Below are positions 7,427 to 16,943 of a stretch of 64,000 nucleotides of DNA, in pieces. Where the stretch lies: NCBI RefSeq assembly GCF_039523435.1, contig NZ_BAAAFH010000011.1, positions 310,001 through 374,000 of the forward strand, given 5' to 3'. The position numbers and the translations under genes were made by a program. Source of the DNA: Wandonia haliotis. Lineage in GTDB: Bacteria; Bacteroidota; Bacteroidia; Flavobacteriales_D; Crocinitomicaceae. A model generated the notes under the pieces. It was not told the DNA's origin and ran no database searches. It worked only from the letters and a program-made list of their open reading frames with translations. Position 1 is the first letter of the stretch. Each line of letters starts with the position of its first letter.

Positions 7427-9823
7427 CTAGTCATCTATCTGGTTTTCGTTCACCAGAGAAAGCTGTAACATTCGCTCTCTTCCGTTTTCGTCAACTACGG
7501 TTAGTCGATAATCACCGCTTTCCCCAATAATGGGCATTTCATGAATGTGTTTTGTCTCTCCTAAATAGGTGTCATTCAAGTACCAGAACAAGGTTTTATC
7601 AGAGTTCCTATGCGCAACTTTCGCGAGCATTGGTTGAACATTTCCGTAAAAATCTTTCGTCAGATAAATAATAGACTTATCTCTGGGATATATAAAAGCG
7701 ATGCCTGATTCATCCTGTGAACACCCTTCTCTAAAAGGAGGTAAGATCTTATAGAAAGCATTTCGTTTTTTAAAATAAAATTCCATCACAGGTGGTAATG
7801 TAAACCAGGGGATTGTTTTTATCTCTTCCGGAGACGCACAACTGGTATTAATTCTGTATTCCTCATTCCGATCAACAGTTATGGTATGATGGTAAGGGCA
7901 AACCTCGGTCTCTTCTCCCCGTTTGGGAATCCACTTCAATTCAGACGCACAATTCGGTCCGGCCAGAAATCCACTTTTTGTACAGATTTCACTAAGTAAC
8001 ATGCCTGTTTCGGGGCGTCTAAATGGTTGAGAGACCGGTAGCAGATTAAACACATCAAATAATATCGGAGAAGCATAACCAACTCCTGTCAGTTGAGGCC
8101 TCCCTTCACCATTAGCATTGCCTACCCAAACACCCACAACATAATCGGGAGACACACCTATCGCCCAGGCATCCCGGTTTCCGAAACTTGTACCTGTCTT
8201 CCAGGAGATTTTCCTGGAGGAACTATAAAATTTCCAGGCTTCATCTTCTGCCGTACGGTTGACTTCCTGCATCGCTTTGAATGTTTCGTATACAGAACCG
8301 GCATCAACTTTTGTTGGTTGAAGTGAGATTGTACCGAAATCTTTTTGATCTTCTGCAGATAGAGAAAGTTCCTGAAATTCACCTCGGCGGTAACGCTGCT
8401 CATTTTGGGAATAATAATTCAGTGTAGATGCATAGTTGGCGTATACCTTACATAAATCCCAAAGCGAACTTTCTGCACCTCCGAGAATCAGGGATAATCC
8501 ATAATGTCCCGGATGTTTGTTAATAAATCCTTGTCCATAAAAACGGAGATCTTCATAGAATGAGTTCACACCATATTTTTGAAGAGACAGTACTGCCGGA
8601 ATATTTAAAGACCGGGACAAGGCATCCCTTGCAGGCACAGCTCCGTCGTATGTGGAATTGAAGTTTTGGGGAGTAAAGCCTGATATTTGTGTAGGAATAT
8701 CGGGGAGTAACATATCAGGCAATAGCATACCTTCATTCAACATTTCTGCAAACAATAAAGGTTTAAGTACACTTCCCGTACTTCTTGGTGCCGGGATAAT
8801 ATCCACGTCTTTTCCGTGTTCATTATCTGTAGGAGTGTTTCCAATGTACCCGATCACATTTCGGGTGTCAACTTCCACTACAAGAATAGCCATATTGTGT
8901 ACTTCGTTTTGGCTATAAATACTGTGGAAGTTGGCGGTAATCTGAGAAAGTCGTTGTTGAAGCGCGTAATCAATAGTAGAAGTGAAACGAGGTGAATCCG
9001 ATTGACTCGCAACTCTCTCTACCAGATGTTTGGAGAAATCGGGTAACGGAAACGGTTTTGACGGAAGTGGTTCACTGATTGCTAATTGATACGTCATTTC
9101 ATCAATCAGATCATTTGTTTTTAATCGTGAGAGGAGTTTATTTCGTTTTACACGCAGTTTATCCTGATTTTTACCCGGATAAATCAACGAAGGAGCATTG
9201 GGAAGTACAGCCAGTGTTGCAGCTTCTGCCCATGATAATTGGTGTGGAGCAACGCCAAAGTAGCGCCAGGATGCCATTTCTATTCCGACTACATTGCCTC
9301 CGAAAGGAGCATGAGAAGCATACATACGTAGAATTTCATCTTTTGTATAGCGAAATTCCATACGCGTTGCCCAGATCATTTCTATGAATTTTTCTCCATA
9401 GCTTCTCTCCTGCCCTTTTCGTGCCAACCTGACAACCTGCTGAGTAATTGTACTTCCTCCGCGAACCACTCTACCTGATTTCATATTGTCAAAAAGAGCA
9501 TTGACGATAGAAACCGGGTTAATGCCAGGGTGTTGATAAAAATACTGATCCTCGAAGGTCAATACACAGTGTTTGTATTTTTCAGGAACAGAATCCACCT
9601 CAGGAAAACGCCATTGTCCGTCTTCTGCAATTTTTGCACCCAGAAGATAACCATCCCTGCTTTCAACGACTACCGAGTAAGGATCGTGAAAAAGAGAATC
9701 GGGAAGAAACCAATAATACCAACCAGCAAGATAAACGATTACTATCGTCTTTATCGGATTTCTTTTAACCTTTTTCCACCAATACAGCAAGAAGTTACCA
9801 CAAGCCCCCCGGATCATATTCAT
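7427..9823 (-). CDS. pbpC: penicillin-binding protein 1C
   Basis: A 798-residue bifunctional peptidoglycan synthase. After a basic N-terminus and one membrane helix (about 23-41), the GT51 glycosyltransferase shows EDQYFYQHPG (catalytic Glu91) and GGSTITQQ (122-129). The transpeptidase follows with SVLK (Ser351, Lys354), SLN (405-407) and KTG (542-544). A C-terminal BiPBP_C domain (about 695-790) is the mark of the PBP1C subfamily. It lies 6 nt downstream of the alpha-2-macroglobulin gene in one operon. This is the conserved partnership in which the macroglobulin guards the periplasm and PBP1C repairs the wall. All catalytic motifs are intact. Confidence 0.95.
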   Translation of the reverse strand: MNMIRGACGNFLLYWWKKVKRNPIKTIVIVYLAGWYYWFLPDSLFHDPYSVVVESRDGYLLGAKIAEDGQWRFPEVDSVPEKYKHCVLTFEDQYFYQHPGINPVSIVNALFDNMKSGRVVRGGSTITQQVVRLARKGQERSYGEKFIEMIWATRMEFRYTKDEILRMYASHAPFGGNVVGIEMASWRYFGVAPHQLSWAEAATLAVLPNAPSLIYPGKNQDKLRVKRNKLLSRLKTNDLIDEMTYQLAISEPLPSKPFPLPDFSKHLVERVASQSDSPRFTSTIDYALQQRLSQITANFHSIYSQNEVHNMAILVVEVDTRNVIGYIGNTPTDNEHGKDVDIIPAPRSTGSVLKPLLFAEMLNEGMLLPDMLLPDIPTQISGFTPQNFNSTYDGAVPARDALSRSLNIPAVLSLQKYGVNSFYEDLRFYGQGFINKHPGHYGLSLILGGAESSLWDLCKVYANYASTLNYYSQNEQRYRRGEFQELSLSAEDQKDFGTISLQPTKVDAGSVYETFKAMQEVNRTAEDEAWKFYSSSRKISWKTGTSFGNRDAWAIGVSPDYVVGVWVGNANGEGRPQLTGVGYASPILFDVFNLLPVSQPFRRPETGMLLSEICTKSGFLAGPNCASELKWIPKRGEETEVCPYHHTITVDRNEEYRINTSCASPEEIKTIPWFTLPPVMEFYFKKRNAFYKILPPFREGCSQDESGIAFIYPRDKSIIYLTKDFYGNVQPMLAKVAHRNSDKTLFWYLNDTYLGETKHIHEMPIIGESGDYRLTVVDENGRERMLQLSLVNENQIDD

Positions 9824-9829
9824 TACAGA

Positions 9830-12800
9830 CTATTTCGATATGTCCACCCATTCACCGGTTGTTCTTACGCGATAATCATTATTATACATAGCCTCAGCTT
9901 GCGCACCTGGCAGGTAGTATCTTCCGGTGTATGAAGCATTTAAGCGTACCGTAAATACTTTTCGCTCACCACCTTTCAGACTAAAGTAAAAGTTGGAGCG
10001 ATCATCACGAATATCAATATGATCTGCTTTCGAGTTACCTGAAGAACCATAATCAGTATAGCGCATATTGATAATTTCAAACCCGGAAGGAATGATATGC
10101 GTCAAAGCTACATTCTCTATTCTTTCGGATGAAGTGTTTTGAATCTGTATTTCTGCTTCAATCTCACTCCCCTGACTAATTTGACCTAAGGTAACCGGAG
10201 AACCACTCTTTGTGCGGTAAACAACCTGTAAACTAAGATTATTACTAAAACTCTTCTCTTCTCCTACTGGAAGACGACCAGAGGATAATACTCTTGTATA
10301 GAGCGTATTTCCTCCACTGTTTTTCACCTTCACAGTATTACTTCCTGTTTTGATGTCAATTTTCTCTCGCACTAATGATTTAGAAGATTGGAAAGAAGTT
10401 GTTTTACCGTTTACTGAGACACTCCCTTTAACCCCAGACTCACCACTTATGGAGGCAAAACGGGCAATAGCATATAATGCGTAAGCAGTGGTTTGTGTAC
10501 TCATCCATTTGTCGGAAGAAAGCTGTTGTGCCAGTTTTTCTGCTTGCTTTTTAGCCTGATATTGATCGCCTGTTAATACTAGAGTTTCGAGAAGCATTGC
10601 TCGATTCCTGTCGATAGAACCGTAGTAACTATATCCTCTGGTTTTCAGATCTTCCAGCTGACTTGATTTAACCAGTTGTTGAGCTGCGTTTTTCTGTCCG
10701 GCTAAAGCATACGTAGCAGCGAGTCGCAATCGGGAAACAGAAGACAAACCGGTAGTGGATTTCAATCGGTTCATAGAAGCCAGATCCGGTTTTCCTGCCA
10801 ATGCTAATGTGAATAAACGATAAGCCTGCTCAAAGTCATTTCCATAAATAGTCGAGAAACGCCACTCTCGGGCAGCTTTCTGCTGATAAGCTATCCATGA
10901 GGATTTTAAATTGACAGGCAGTACATATCCTTTTTTCTCTGCTTCGAGAAGGAAGTGTCCGACATAAGATGTTGCCCATTCATCAGCTTGCTGTTGCCCC
11001 TGCCAATATGCAAAACCACCGTTTGAAAGTTGGAACGAAGAAAGTTTTCGAATTCCATTTAAGATATTATTCTTGATTTTGAACTTCTCCGAAGATGTCA
11101 ATTCAGTAATTTCCTCCAGATACAACTGTGGGAAAACAGTCGATGTAGTCTGTTCCAGACATCCATGTGGATAACGGATCAGATAATCAAGACGTCGACT
11201 AAGATCAATAGCCGGGAAAGAAGAGACTTCCAGCCATGCTTCATTGGTTCCTGCTACTCCAAAAGTAGAAAAGTCAATGTTCTCACTACCGGATGCATTG
11301 ATTACAGCATCATACGTTTCAAAGGTCACCGGATTAGGATTGAAAATATCTAATTCCACCTCGTAATAAGCTTTTTCACTCCCCGAAGTAGCTAAAACCT
11401 GGACTTTTCCGATTCCCTCAACCGGATTGACTTCCAGATCAAAATAAGCCATTTTTTCATCTGGAGAAGAGAAGGTTAAGGTTTGTTTATCTGATCCGAT
11501 CACACGAATTGCATTGTTGGTTTTAATCTGGATAGAAACATTTTTCACTTTGCTTTCCATAGCAAATACAGTAATCGGAAGTTTAATCTTTTCTGTAGGA
11601 GATAATTTCCGGGGTAGCGAAGCCAGTACCATCAACGGTTTCCGGACAGGTGTTGCTTTTTCGGCTGATCCGTAGGATTCATTCTCGAGATTACCGGCTA
11701 CAACCATTGTTCGCACACTACCTATGTAATATGGCATCTTAATGGTATGTTTTTTACTCTTACCGGGTTGTAAAGTGAAAGGACCATAATACATCACAAC
11801 GGGTTTAAAGCGATTTGCCTTTTTCGCTTTTGCACCGCTCAGGTCTTCGTCACCACCGATAGAGAAGATTTGCTCTATTTTTCCTCCGAAAGCTCCGATT
11901 ACTTCATTGTACATATCCCAGGTTCTTACACCTAAAGCTTCTCTTGCGTAAAACTCTTTCCAGGCATCCGGTGTTTTAAAACGGGTCAAATCCAATAAGC
12001 CTTCATCGACAACCGCCAGTGTATACGTCATTGGTTTACCGTTTTTCTCGTTTACTTCAACTGTAAAATTCTCTTCCGGTTGCAATACGTCCGGCATTTT
12101 TATTTGTGGTTCGAGCACTGTTGAGCGATCGACTACCTCAATAGGTATGACCCCATACATACGGATCGGAGCGTCATTTTTGGTTGTGCTATGTGGTTGA
12201 AGTGAAGTAATATGAACAAAAACATTCGGAGCCATTTCCTGTGTTATAGGTAATTCGAACTTCGTTTCTCCTTTTTGCGTAGAAACCCAGAAAGTCTGTA
12301 CAACTTTTGATCCGTTTTCAAGAGAAACCAAAGCTCGTCCTCCCTGGCTGGAAGGGAAAGAAATCGCTGCTTTTTCGCCGACATCGTACTTTTCCTTATC
12401 TGTATTGAACACGAGCATCGTTGCATTATCAGATCCATCATTTTTTGACTTACCGGACCAGTAAGGCCAATCAATAAGAACGGTTGTTCCGGCAGCATGT
12501 CCCCCCGAAGGATCATACACTCGTACCAGATAACGTCCCCAGTCGTCATCTTCTGCTTTAAAACTAAAAGATGCCTTTCCTGAAGAGTTTGTTGAAATAT
12601 GATAGTTTTCTACCGGTGTTCTTCCATACGAAGAAGTATAATGTGACAAGTTTTCATAGCTGGCATCCCACCACCATCTCCAACTGATTTTCCAGATCTT
12701 TACCTGAAGCTCATTAACCGCTTTTGGACGACCTTTTTCATCAACCGTAACAACAGTAAACTGATTTTTCTTTCCGGTTTCCAAAAGTCCGTATTTATTC

Positions 12801-15328
12801 GGTTCCGGAGTTTGAAGTCCGACATACGTTGAATACGGAGAGTAATCAACCGTCATTACATCTGTACTGAAATCTCCCCCATTTTCATAGGCTTTTGTCA
12901 TTACAACAGCTTTTAACATTCCGGGAGCTTCATTTTCAACCTGAGGACGAATGGAATAAGATGCTACTCCTAAGTCATTCAAGGATCCGGAATAAAGTGA
13001 AACTTCTTCCGTTTCAAAACTTCGAACCGGATCATCAAAAATGAAATTATCATAGTTTTTGAACTTTGTGGTTTGTGCAGAAAATTTGGCTGACATGTCC
13101 AGCTTCAGATTTTTCGCAATTGCACCATGTAACCAGTTAACCTGTACAGTTCCTTTGTTGGTGGTCCGCGCAGAAATTACATCACTGTCTAACCTGTTGT
13201 TAATTTTTAGTCGGTTGGGTTTTATCGTCTCTATTTTTATTCGTTTATAGAAATGTGCCCCTCCAACACTAACAACAGATTCCCAGTTCCCGGTGGTCGC
13301 ATTTTCATCTGTAGGAATCACAAATGTATAGTGATGTTCCTTTGTTGAATTTTGAACTTCCTGGTATACAATTTTTCCGTTAGGATCTCGCAACTTAAAC
13401 TTGATCGGATGGTTTTTTCCAATAGGATTCTCCGTATCATTCAACATAAATCCGATGAAAAGTGTATCACCTGGACGCCATACACCTCGTTCACCATAGA
13501 CATATCCTTTTAATCCTTTCTGGAGTTTTTTACCGGAAACATTAAAATTACTGACAGAGTTCGCATACCCTTCGTCTAATTTCAGATAGGTTGTACTTTT
13601 ATCTTTTTTGACAACAGCAAAATAGGCATACTTATTTGCTTTTCCTGATGCAAAACCTTCTGAATCTGTCGTTAATGTCGTGATTAATTGTTGCTGATAC
13701 GTAAACAACTCAATTTTAGCACCTGACACCGGTTCGGAAGAAATGATATTGTTAACGGCAAAAAAGTAACTTCCGTTTTCACCTCTTTTAGCGATGACAC
13801 CAAGATCAGAAGCCAGGATATTCATGCCAATCGGGCTGCGCCTGTAATAAGAAGCTTCACACGGATCTTTTTTATTAAGGTATTCATAATTGTCATACCA
13901 GTAATAGTCGTAGTAATCATACTCATCAACGGAACGAACATCATACGGATTATGCTCACTGGTTTCTTCATCTTCTCCGTTATACGCAATGTCGCAACTG
14001 TAAAGCGAATAAGAACGTTTAAAACCTATTTCGACACGGTAGATTGCTCCCGGATCGGGTTGAATGAAGGTGGAGAGATCAATGGCGTAGTTGGTCCAAC
14101 GTTTTGCTGCCCGGCTATTTTTTTCAGCCAGTTCTATTGTTTTTTCAGCTACCGGAGCGGCAACTCTTCTCAGGTTTCGTGTCCCGTTTAATTCATTCTC
14201 TTGTAAGAATTGTAAAATGTTGTTGGTGAAAATTTTATAGACTTTAACATCTACTTTTTTCAGGTTTACAGCTTCAAAATTAACTTTCAGAGCAGCGGAT
14301 CCCGGTAAAATTGAACCATTCCTGGTGAATCTGATATTGGGCTTCAATTGACTGAAAGATACTTTTTCACTATGGTTTTTCTTCATTTTATAGCCTTCTT
14401 CACTTTGAATCCCCTGAAAAACTTCAACGAGTAATTCACCATCAAGAATATCATTAAAAAGTACTTTCAAAATGTTTCCTTCTGTCTTAAAACGGAGATT
14501 TGACGCTGTTTCAACCTGAATAAGCCCCTTTAAATTTTGTCCTTTTCGAATAGGATCTGAAAAATTGATATGAAGCATTTGCTCTCCTTCGTCAATTACT
14601 TCCATCTGGATGATTTTAAAATTCTCTTTACCCGGAATTTCAAAACGTTGCTCCCCTTTTTGGTCAAGACCTAATTCTGTTCCATCCCATTTAATAGTCA
14701 GGTAGCTGTCTTTCACTTCCCGTTTAATGCTGTCGATAACAAAAGGGAATTCACGTGTTGAAGACATTTGCTTATCCAGTTTTACCTGTACGTTTCGATC
14801 ACCTTGAGAAGCAGAAATAAGTTGTTGAGCTTCTTCAAAGTCCATATCATCACTTGTAGTAAGAATCCCGTTAAGGTACTGCCAATCTTTACTATACGAT
14901 TGCAAATCGAGTGTTTCGACTACAAAATCTTGTTTAAAGGTCTTAAATGAAAAGTTGAATTCGCTTAATTCCGAAGGTACTTCTGTTACCTCTGATAGAT
15001 GAAAAGTGATCCGGTATTCAGTATCCTGCTCGAGATCCTTTTCAGGAATAAAAGCAATCGAATTAGTCGATAGAGCCACTACCTTTCCATCTGTTGACGG
15101 AGTGATGTCAAAAAGGGAGCTACTAAGTTCTTCCTGAGGTTTCCAGTCGGTATTCTCAAATGCCAGGACAACATAGATATCTGACTTTTTGGAAATGAGT
15201 CCGGAAGTATAATCCGAAATATATTCTCCAAAAAGGGAAGGATCCGAATTAAACTCTTCAAGTGAAACTTCTTTACCACATGTAATCAGTAATAGTGGTA
15301 AAAGTAGAAAGATCAATACTTTTTTCAT
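9830..15328 (-). CDS. bacterial alpha-2-macroglobulin, thioester-containing lipoprotein
   Basis: An 1832-residue lipoprotein. The start is set at the ATG at 15328 because it gives a clean lipoprotein signal, MKKVLIFLLLPLLLITC; the longer frame to 15373 has no signal logic. The protein has a chain of macroglobulin (MG) beta-domains, a bait-like region, the A2M domain (VVDEGLLDLTRF and the PYYIGSVRTMVVA strand) and a thioester domain with YPHGCLEQ. The CLEQ codons are at 11150-11161 (Cys1390), so the covalent protease-trapping thioester is intact. C-terminal receptor-like beta-domains follow. A local Asp/Tyr-rich insert (RSVDEYDYYDYYWYDNYEY) lies around residue 480. It is partnered with pbpC. 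Confidence 0.93.
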   Translation of the reverse strand: MKKVLIFLLLPLLLITCGKEVSLEEFNSDPSLFGEYISDYTSGLISKKSDIYVVLAFENTDWKPQEELSSSLFDITPSTDGKVVALSTNSIAFIPEKDLEQDTEYRITFHLSEVTEVPSELSEFNFSFKTFKQDFVVETLDLQSYSKDWQYLNGILTTSDDMDFEEAQQLISASQGDRNVQVKLDKQMSSTREFPFVIDSIKREVKDSYLTIKWDGTELGLDQKGEQRFEIPGKENFKIIQMEVIDEGEQMLHINFSDPIRKGQNLKGLIQVETASNLRFKTEGNILKVLFNDILDGELLVEVFQGIQSEEGYKMKKNHSEKVSFSQLKPNIRFTRNGSILPGSAALKVNFEAVNLKKVDVKVYKIFTNNILQFLQENELNGTRNLRRVAAPVAEKTIELAEKNSRAAKRWTNYAIDLSTFIQPDPGAIYRVEIGFKRSYSLYSCDIAYNGEDEETSEHNPYDVRSVDEYDYYDYYWYDNYEYLNKKDPCEASYYRRSPIGMNILASDLGVIAKRGENGSYFFAVNNIISSEPVSGAKIELFTYQQQLITTLTTDSEGFASGKANKYAYFAVVKKDKSTTYLKLDEGYANSVSNFNVSGKKLQKGLKGYVYGERGVWRPGDTLFIGFMLNDTENPIGKNHPIKFKLRDPNGKIVYQEVQNSTKEHHYTFVIPTDENATTGNWESVVSVGGAHFYKRIKIETIKPNRLKINNRLDSDVISARTTNKGTVQVNWLHGAIAKNLKLDMSAKFSAQTTKFKNYDNFIFDDPVRSFETEEVSLYSGSLNDLGVASYSIRPQVENEAPGMLKAVVMTKAYENGGDFSTDVMTVDYSPYSTYVGLQTPEPNKYGLLETGKKNQFTVVTVDEKGRPKAVNELQVKIWKISWRWWWDASYENLSHYTSSYGRTPVENYHISTNSSGKASFSFKAEDDDWGRYLVRVYDPSGGHAAGTTVLIDWPYWSGKSKNDGSDNATMLVFNTDKEKYDVGEKAAISFPSSQGGRALVSLENGSKVVQTFWVSTQKGETKFELPITQEMAPNVFVHITSLQPHSTTKNDAPIRMYGVIPIEVVDRSTVLEPQIKMPDVLQPEENFTVEVNEKNGKPMTYTLAVVDEGLLDLTRFKTPDAWKEFYAREALGVRTWDMYNEVIGAFGGKIEQIFSIGGDEDLSGAKAKKANRFKPVVMYYGPFTLQPGKSKKHTIKMPYYIGSVRTMVVAGNLENESYGSAEKATPVRKPLMVLASLPRKLSPTEKIKLPITVFAMESKVKNVSIQIKTNNAIRVIGSDKQTLTFSSPDEKMAYFDLEVNPVEGIGKVQVLATSGSEKAYYEVELDIFNPNPVTFETYDAVINASGSENIDFSTFGVAGTNEAWLEVSSFPAIDLSRRLDYLIRYPHGCLEQTTSTVFPQLYLEEITELTSSEKFKIKNNILNGIRKLSSFQLSNGGFAYWQGQQQADEWATSYVGHFLLEAEKKGYVLPVNLKSSWIAYQQKAAREWRFSTIYGNDFEQAYRLFTLALAGKPDLASMNRLKSTTGLSSVSRLRLAATYALAGQKNAAQQLVKSSQLEDLKTRGYSYYGSIDRNRAMLLETLVLTGDQYQAKKQAEKLAQQLSSDKWMSTQTTAYALYAIARFASISGESGVKGSVSVNGKTTSFQSSKSLVREKIDIKTGSNTVKVKNSGGNTLYTRVLSSGRLPVGEEKSFSNNLSLQVVYRTKSGSPVTLGQISQGSEIEAEIQIQNTSSERIENVALTHIIPSGFEIINMRYTDYGSSGNSKADHIDIRDDRSNFYFSLKGGERKVFTVRLNASYTGRYYLPGAQAEAMYNNDYRVRTTGEWVDISK

Positions 15329-15485
15329 CGAAATAGAATAAAGGTAAAACAAGTAAAACCAAGGTCCATCCACCGCGGAAGGTAGCCCGAATAAAAGTAG
15401 GAAAAATACTCGTCTCTGCCGGATGGTTCAGGCAAATTGTTGAAAACTCACCCCTGTTTTTCGAAACTTCTTGGGTAGAAACTAA

Positions 15486-15510
15486 AAAAGCTCCCGGTCA
15501 GGGAGCTTTT
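15486..15510 (-). terminator. intrinsic terminator of the DUF5684 gene
   Basis: AAAAGCTCCC at 15486-15495 pairs perfectly with GGGAGCTTTT at 15501-15510 across a 5-nt loop. On the minus strand it is followed by further T residues, and it begins 22 nt after the DUF5684 stop codon. Confidence 0.8.
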
Positions 15511-15532
15511 CAAAAAAAAGTTGATATAATAT

Positions 15533-15982
15533 TTATGCCAGAATTGCTTCGTCTGAGTTCTGGTCTTCGTATTGGTAATTTCCAAATGCCAGAATAGCCA
15601 TAAAAATAAGGTTGAAAAATATTAAGCCAACAGCGAAACCGGCACCTTGACCAAAAGCTTTTGCAATTCCAACTTGTAGAAGAATAGCAAAAACGATTAG
15701 TCCGACTACTGCTACCAAATTAAGAATTAAGAATAAAAACGGAGGAAGTACACCCGCAAGTAAACCTAATAAAAGAGGAGCGAAGAACCAGATAGCCCAC
15801 CATGTAGGTTTTTTTGCTATTTGAATAAATACAATTAAATTATAGATTGGAATGATAGCTGCCCAACCAGGTTGCCCTGCTTTTGTAAATAATTTCCACA
15901 TAACAATAATTTGGAATACTGCCAGTCCAAGGACAAATAATCCATACGCTGCCAAGACAGCAATAAGTTCGTTTACATTCAT
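15533..15982 (-). CDS. DUF5684 family membrane protein
   Basis: A 149-residue protein with four hydrophobic segments at about 6-27, 40-52, 62-83 and 85-135. The diagnostic motif is KAGQPGWAAIIPIYNLIVFIQIAKKPTWW, the DUF5684 signature. That family is often mislabelled signal peptidase I in databases, but there is no Ser/Lys catalytic pair here. Function is unknown; an inner-membrane location is clear. It is transcribed alone and ends at a strong hairpin terminator at 15486-15510. Confidence 0.85.
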   Translation of the reverse strand: MNVNELIAVLAAYGLFVLGLAVFQIIVMWKLFTKAGQPGWAAIIPIYNLIVFIQIAKKPTWWAIWFFAPLLLGLLAGVLPPFLFLILNLVAVVGLIVFAILLQVGIAKAFGQGAGFAVGLIFFNLIFMAILAFGNYQYEDQNSDEAILA

Positions 15983-16099
15983 AATAAATTGTTTTTAGTT
16001 TAGACCAAAGTAGAAAAAACTTATTCGAAACAATGTTATTTGTGGATTAATTTATTAACAACTCAGACGAGAAACTTGTTAATAAAAGAGTTGAACTAC

Positions 16100-16702
16100 T
16101 TACTTTAACCACCCTGTAATACTTAATCTTCTGCGTTTGGCGGGCAACACTTCATGTTCGATTAAGTCGGATTTAAAAAGAATTGTTTTTCCGAATTCAG
16201 GGCGCAATAATAGTGTTCTGTCTTCCAGATAGAGAACCAACTCTCCCCCGTCTTCGGGTTGCCAATCCTTATTCAGATAAGTTATGATGGAATACTTGCG
16301 GGAATTGTCATTCATAAACCGGTCAATGTGACGTTTATAAAAGGCTCCTTCTTCATAACATGCATAGTGAAATTCACCTCCCTGTATTCCGGCAAAACAA
16401 GTTCGGTTCATATACTCACTAAAAGCAGCTACACCATCCATAAATTCTTTCTCTACAGGGTGTTCCGGATGGTCTTTTAACCAGAGAATTTTATCTGATC
16501 GGATCTGTTTATCGATACTTACCAGTTCTTTGTTTCCAATTCCTGCTGTACGCAGCCGTTCTTCTTCCAGATGATATTCTAATCTGGAAGTCAGTGCTTC
16601 CAGCATATTTTCATCAAAAAAACCGTCAAATACAGCGAAATTCTCATTTATTAATCCCGATATGATTTCCTCATACAACGGATTAAGATCAGTTCCATAC
16701 AT
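16100..16702 (-). CDS. 2OG-Fe(II) oxygenase, prolyl 4-hydroxylase-like
   Basis: A 200-residue protein with a C-terminal P4Hc-type double-stranded beta-helix. The iron ligands are visible as HID (His125, Asp127) and the distal His183 in LIEHEVLP. The 2-oxoglutarate-binding Arg is in RRRLSITGW near 191-192. The fold matches SM-20/PHD-like bacterial hydroxylases. The N-terminal ~100 residues are helical and carry no known domain. Possible substrates include ribosomal proteins or EF-Tu, by analogy with Pseudomonas PPHD; that is only inference. It is a single gene in a minus-strand series of unrelated genes. Confidence 0.88.
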   Translation of the reverse strand: MYGTDLNPLYEEIISGLINENFAVFDGFFDENMLEALTSRLEYHLEEERLRTAGIGNKELVSIDKQIRSDKILWLKDHPEHPVEKEFMDGVAAFSEYMNRTCFAGIQGGEFHYACYEEGAFYKRHIDRFMNDNSRKYSIITYLNKDWQPEDGGELVLYLEDRTLLLRPEFGKTILFKSDLIEHEVLPAKRRRLSITGWLK

Positions 16703-16891
16703 GTCTCACGTATTAGTAATAACACACTCAAACAACATGCCTCAAACCGTCTTTATTTCAGCCGATTGGGACGAATTTTTTGGCGAGCGAAAATAGAAAA
16801 AAAATGATTTGAATGAACATCCAGTGAAAAAAAATGATGGTATAGAATCAATATTGAAAATCAGTAGTTTGGGAGAGGTGTAAATAAAAAA

Positions 16892-16912
16892 CGGGCTGAT
16901 AATTTCAGCCCG
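16892..16912 (-). terminator. intrinsic terminator of ychF
   Basis: CGGGCTGA at 16892-16899 pairs with TCAGCCCG at 16905-16912. On the minus strand the hairpin is followed by TTTTTTATTT. It begins 31 nt after the ychF stop codon. Confidence 0.8.
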
Positions 16913-16943
16913 CAACTATTTTCTTCAGAGAAAAGAATTTTAC

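Noticed and set aside
9530..9934. 134-residue frame antisense to the start of pbpC and the macroglobulin end
   Set aside because: Overlaps two well-supported genes; composition is a shadow of their coding strands.
15329..15373. Longer start of the macroglobulin frame
   Set aside because: Adds 15 residues ahead of a perfect lipoprotein signal; the ATG at 15328 is the natural start.
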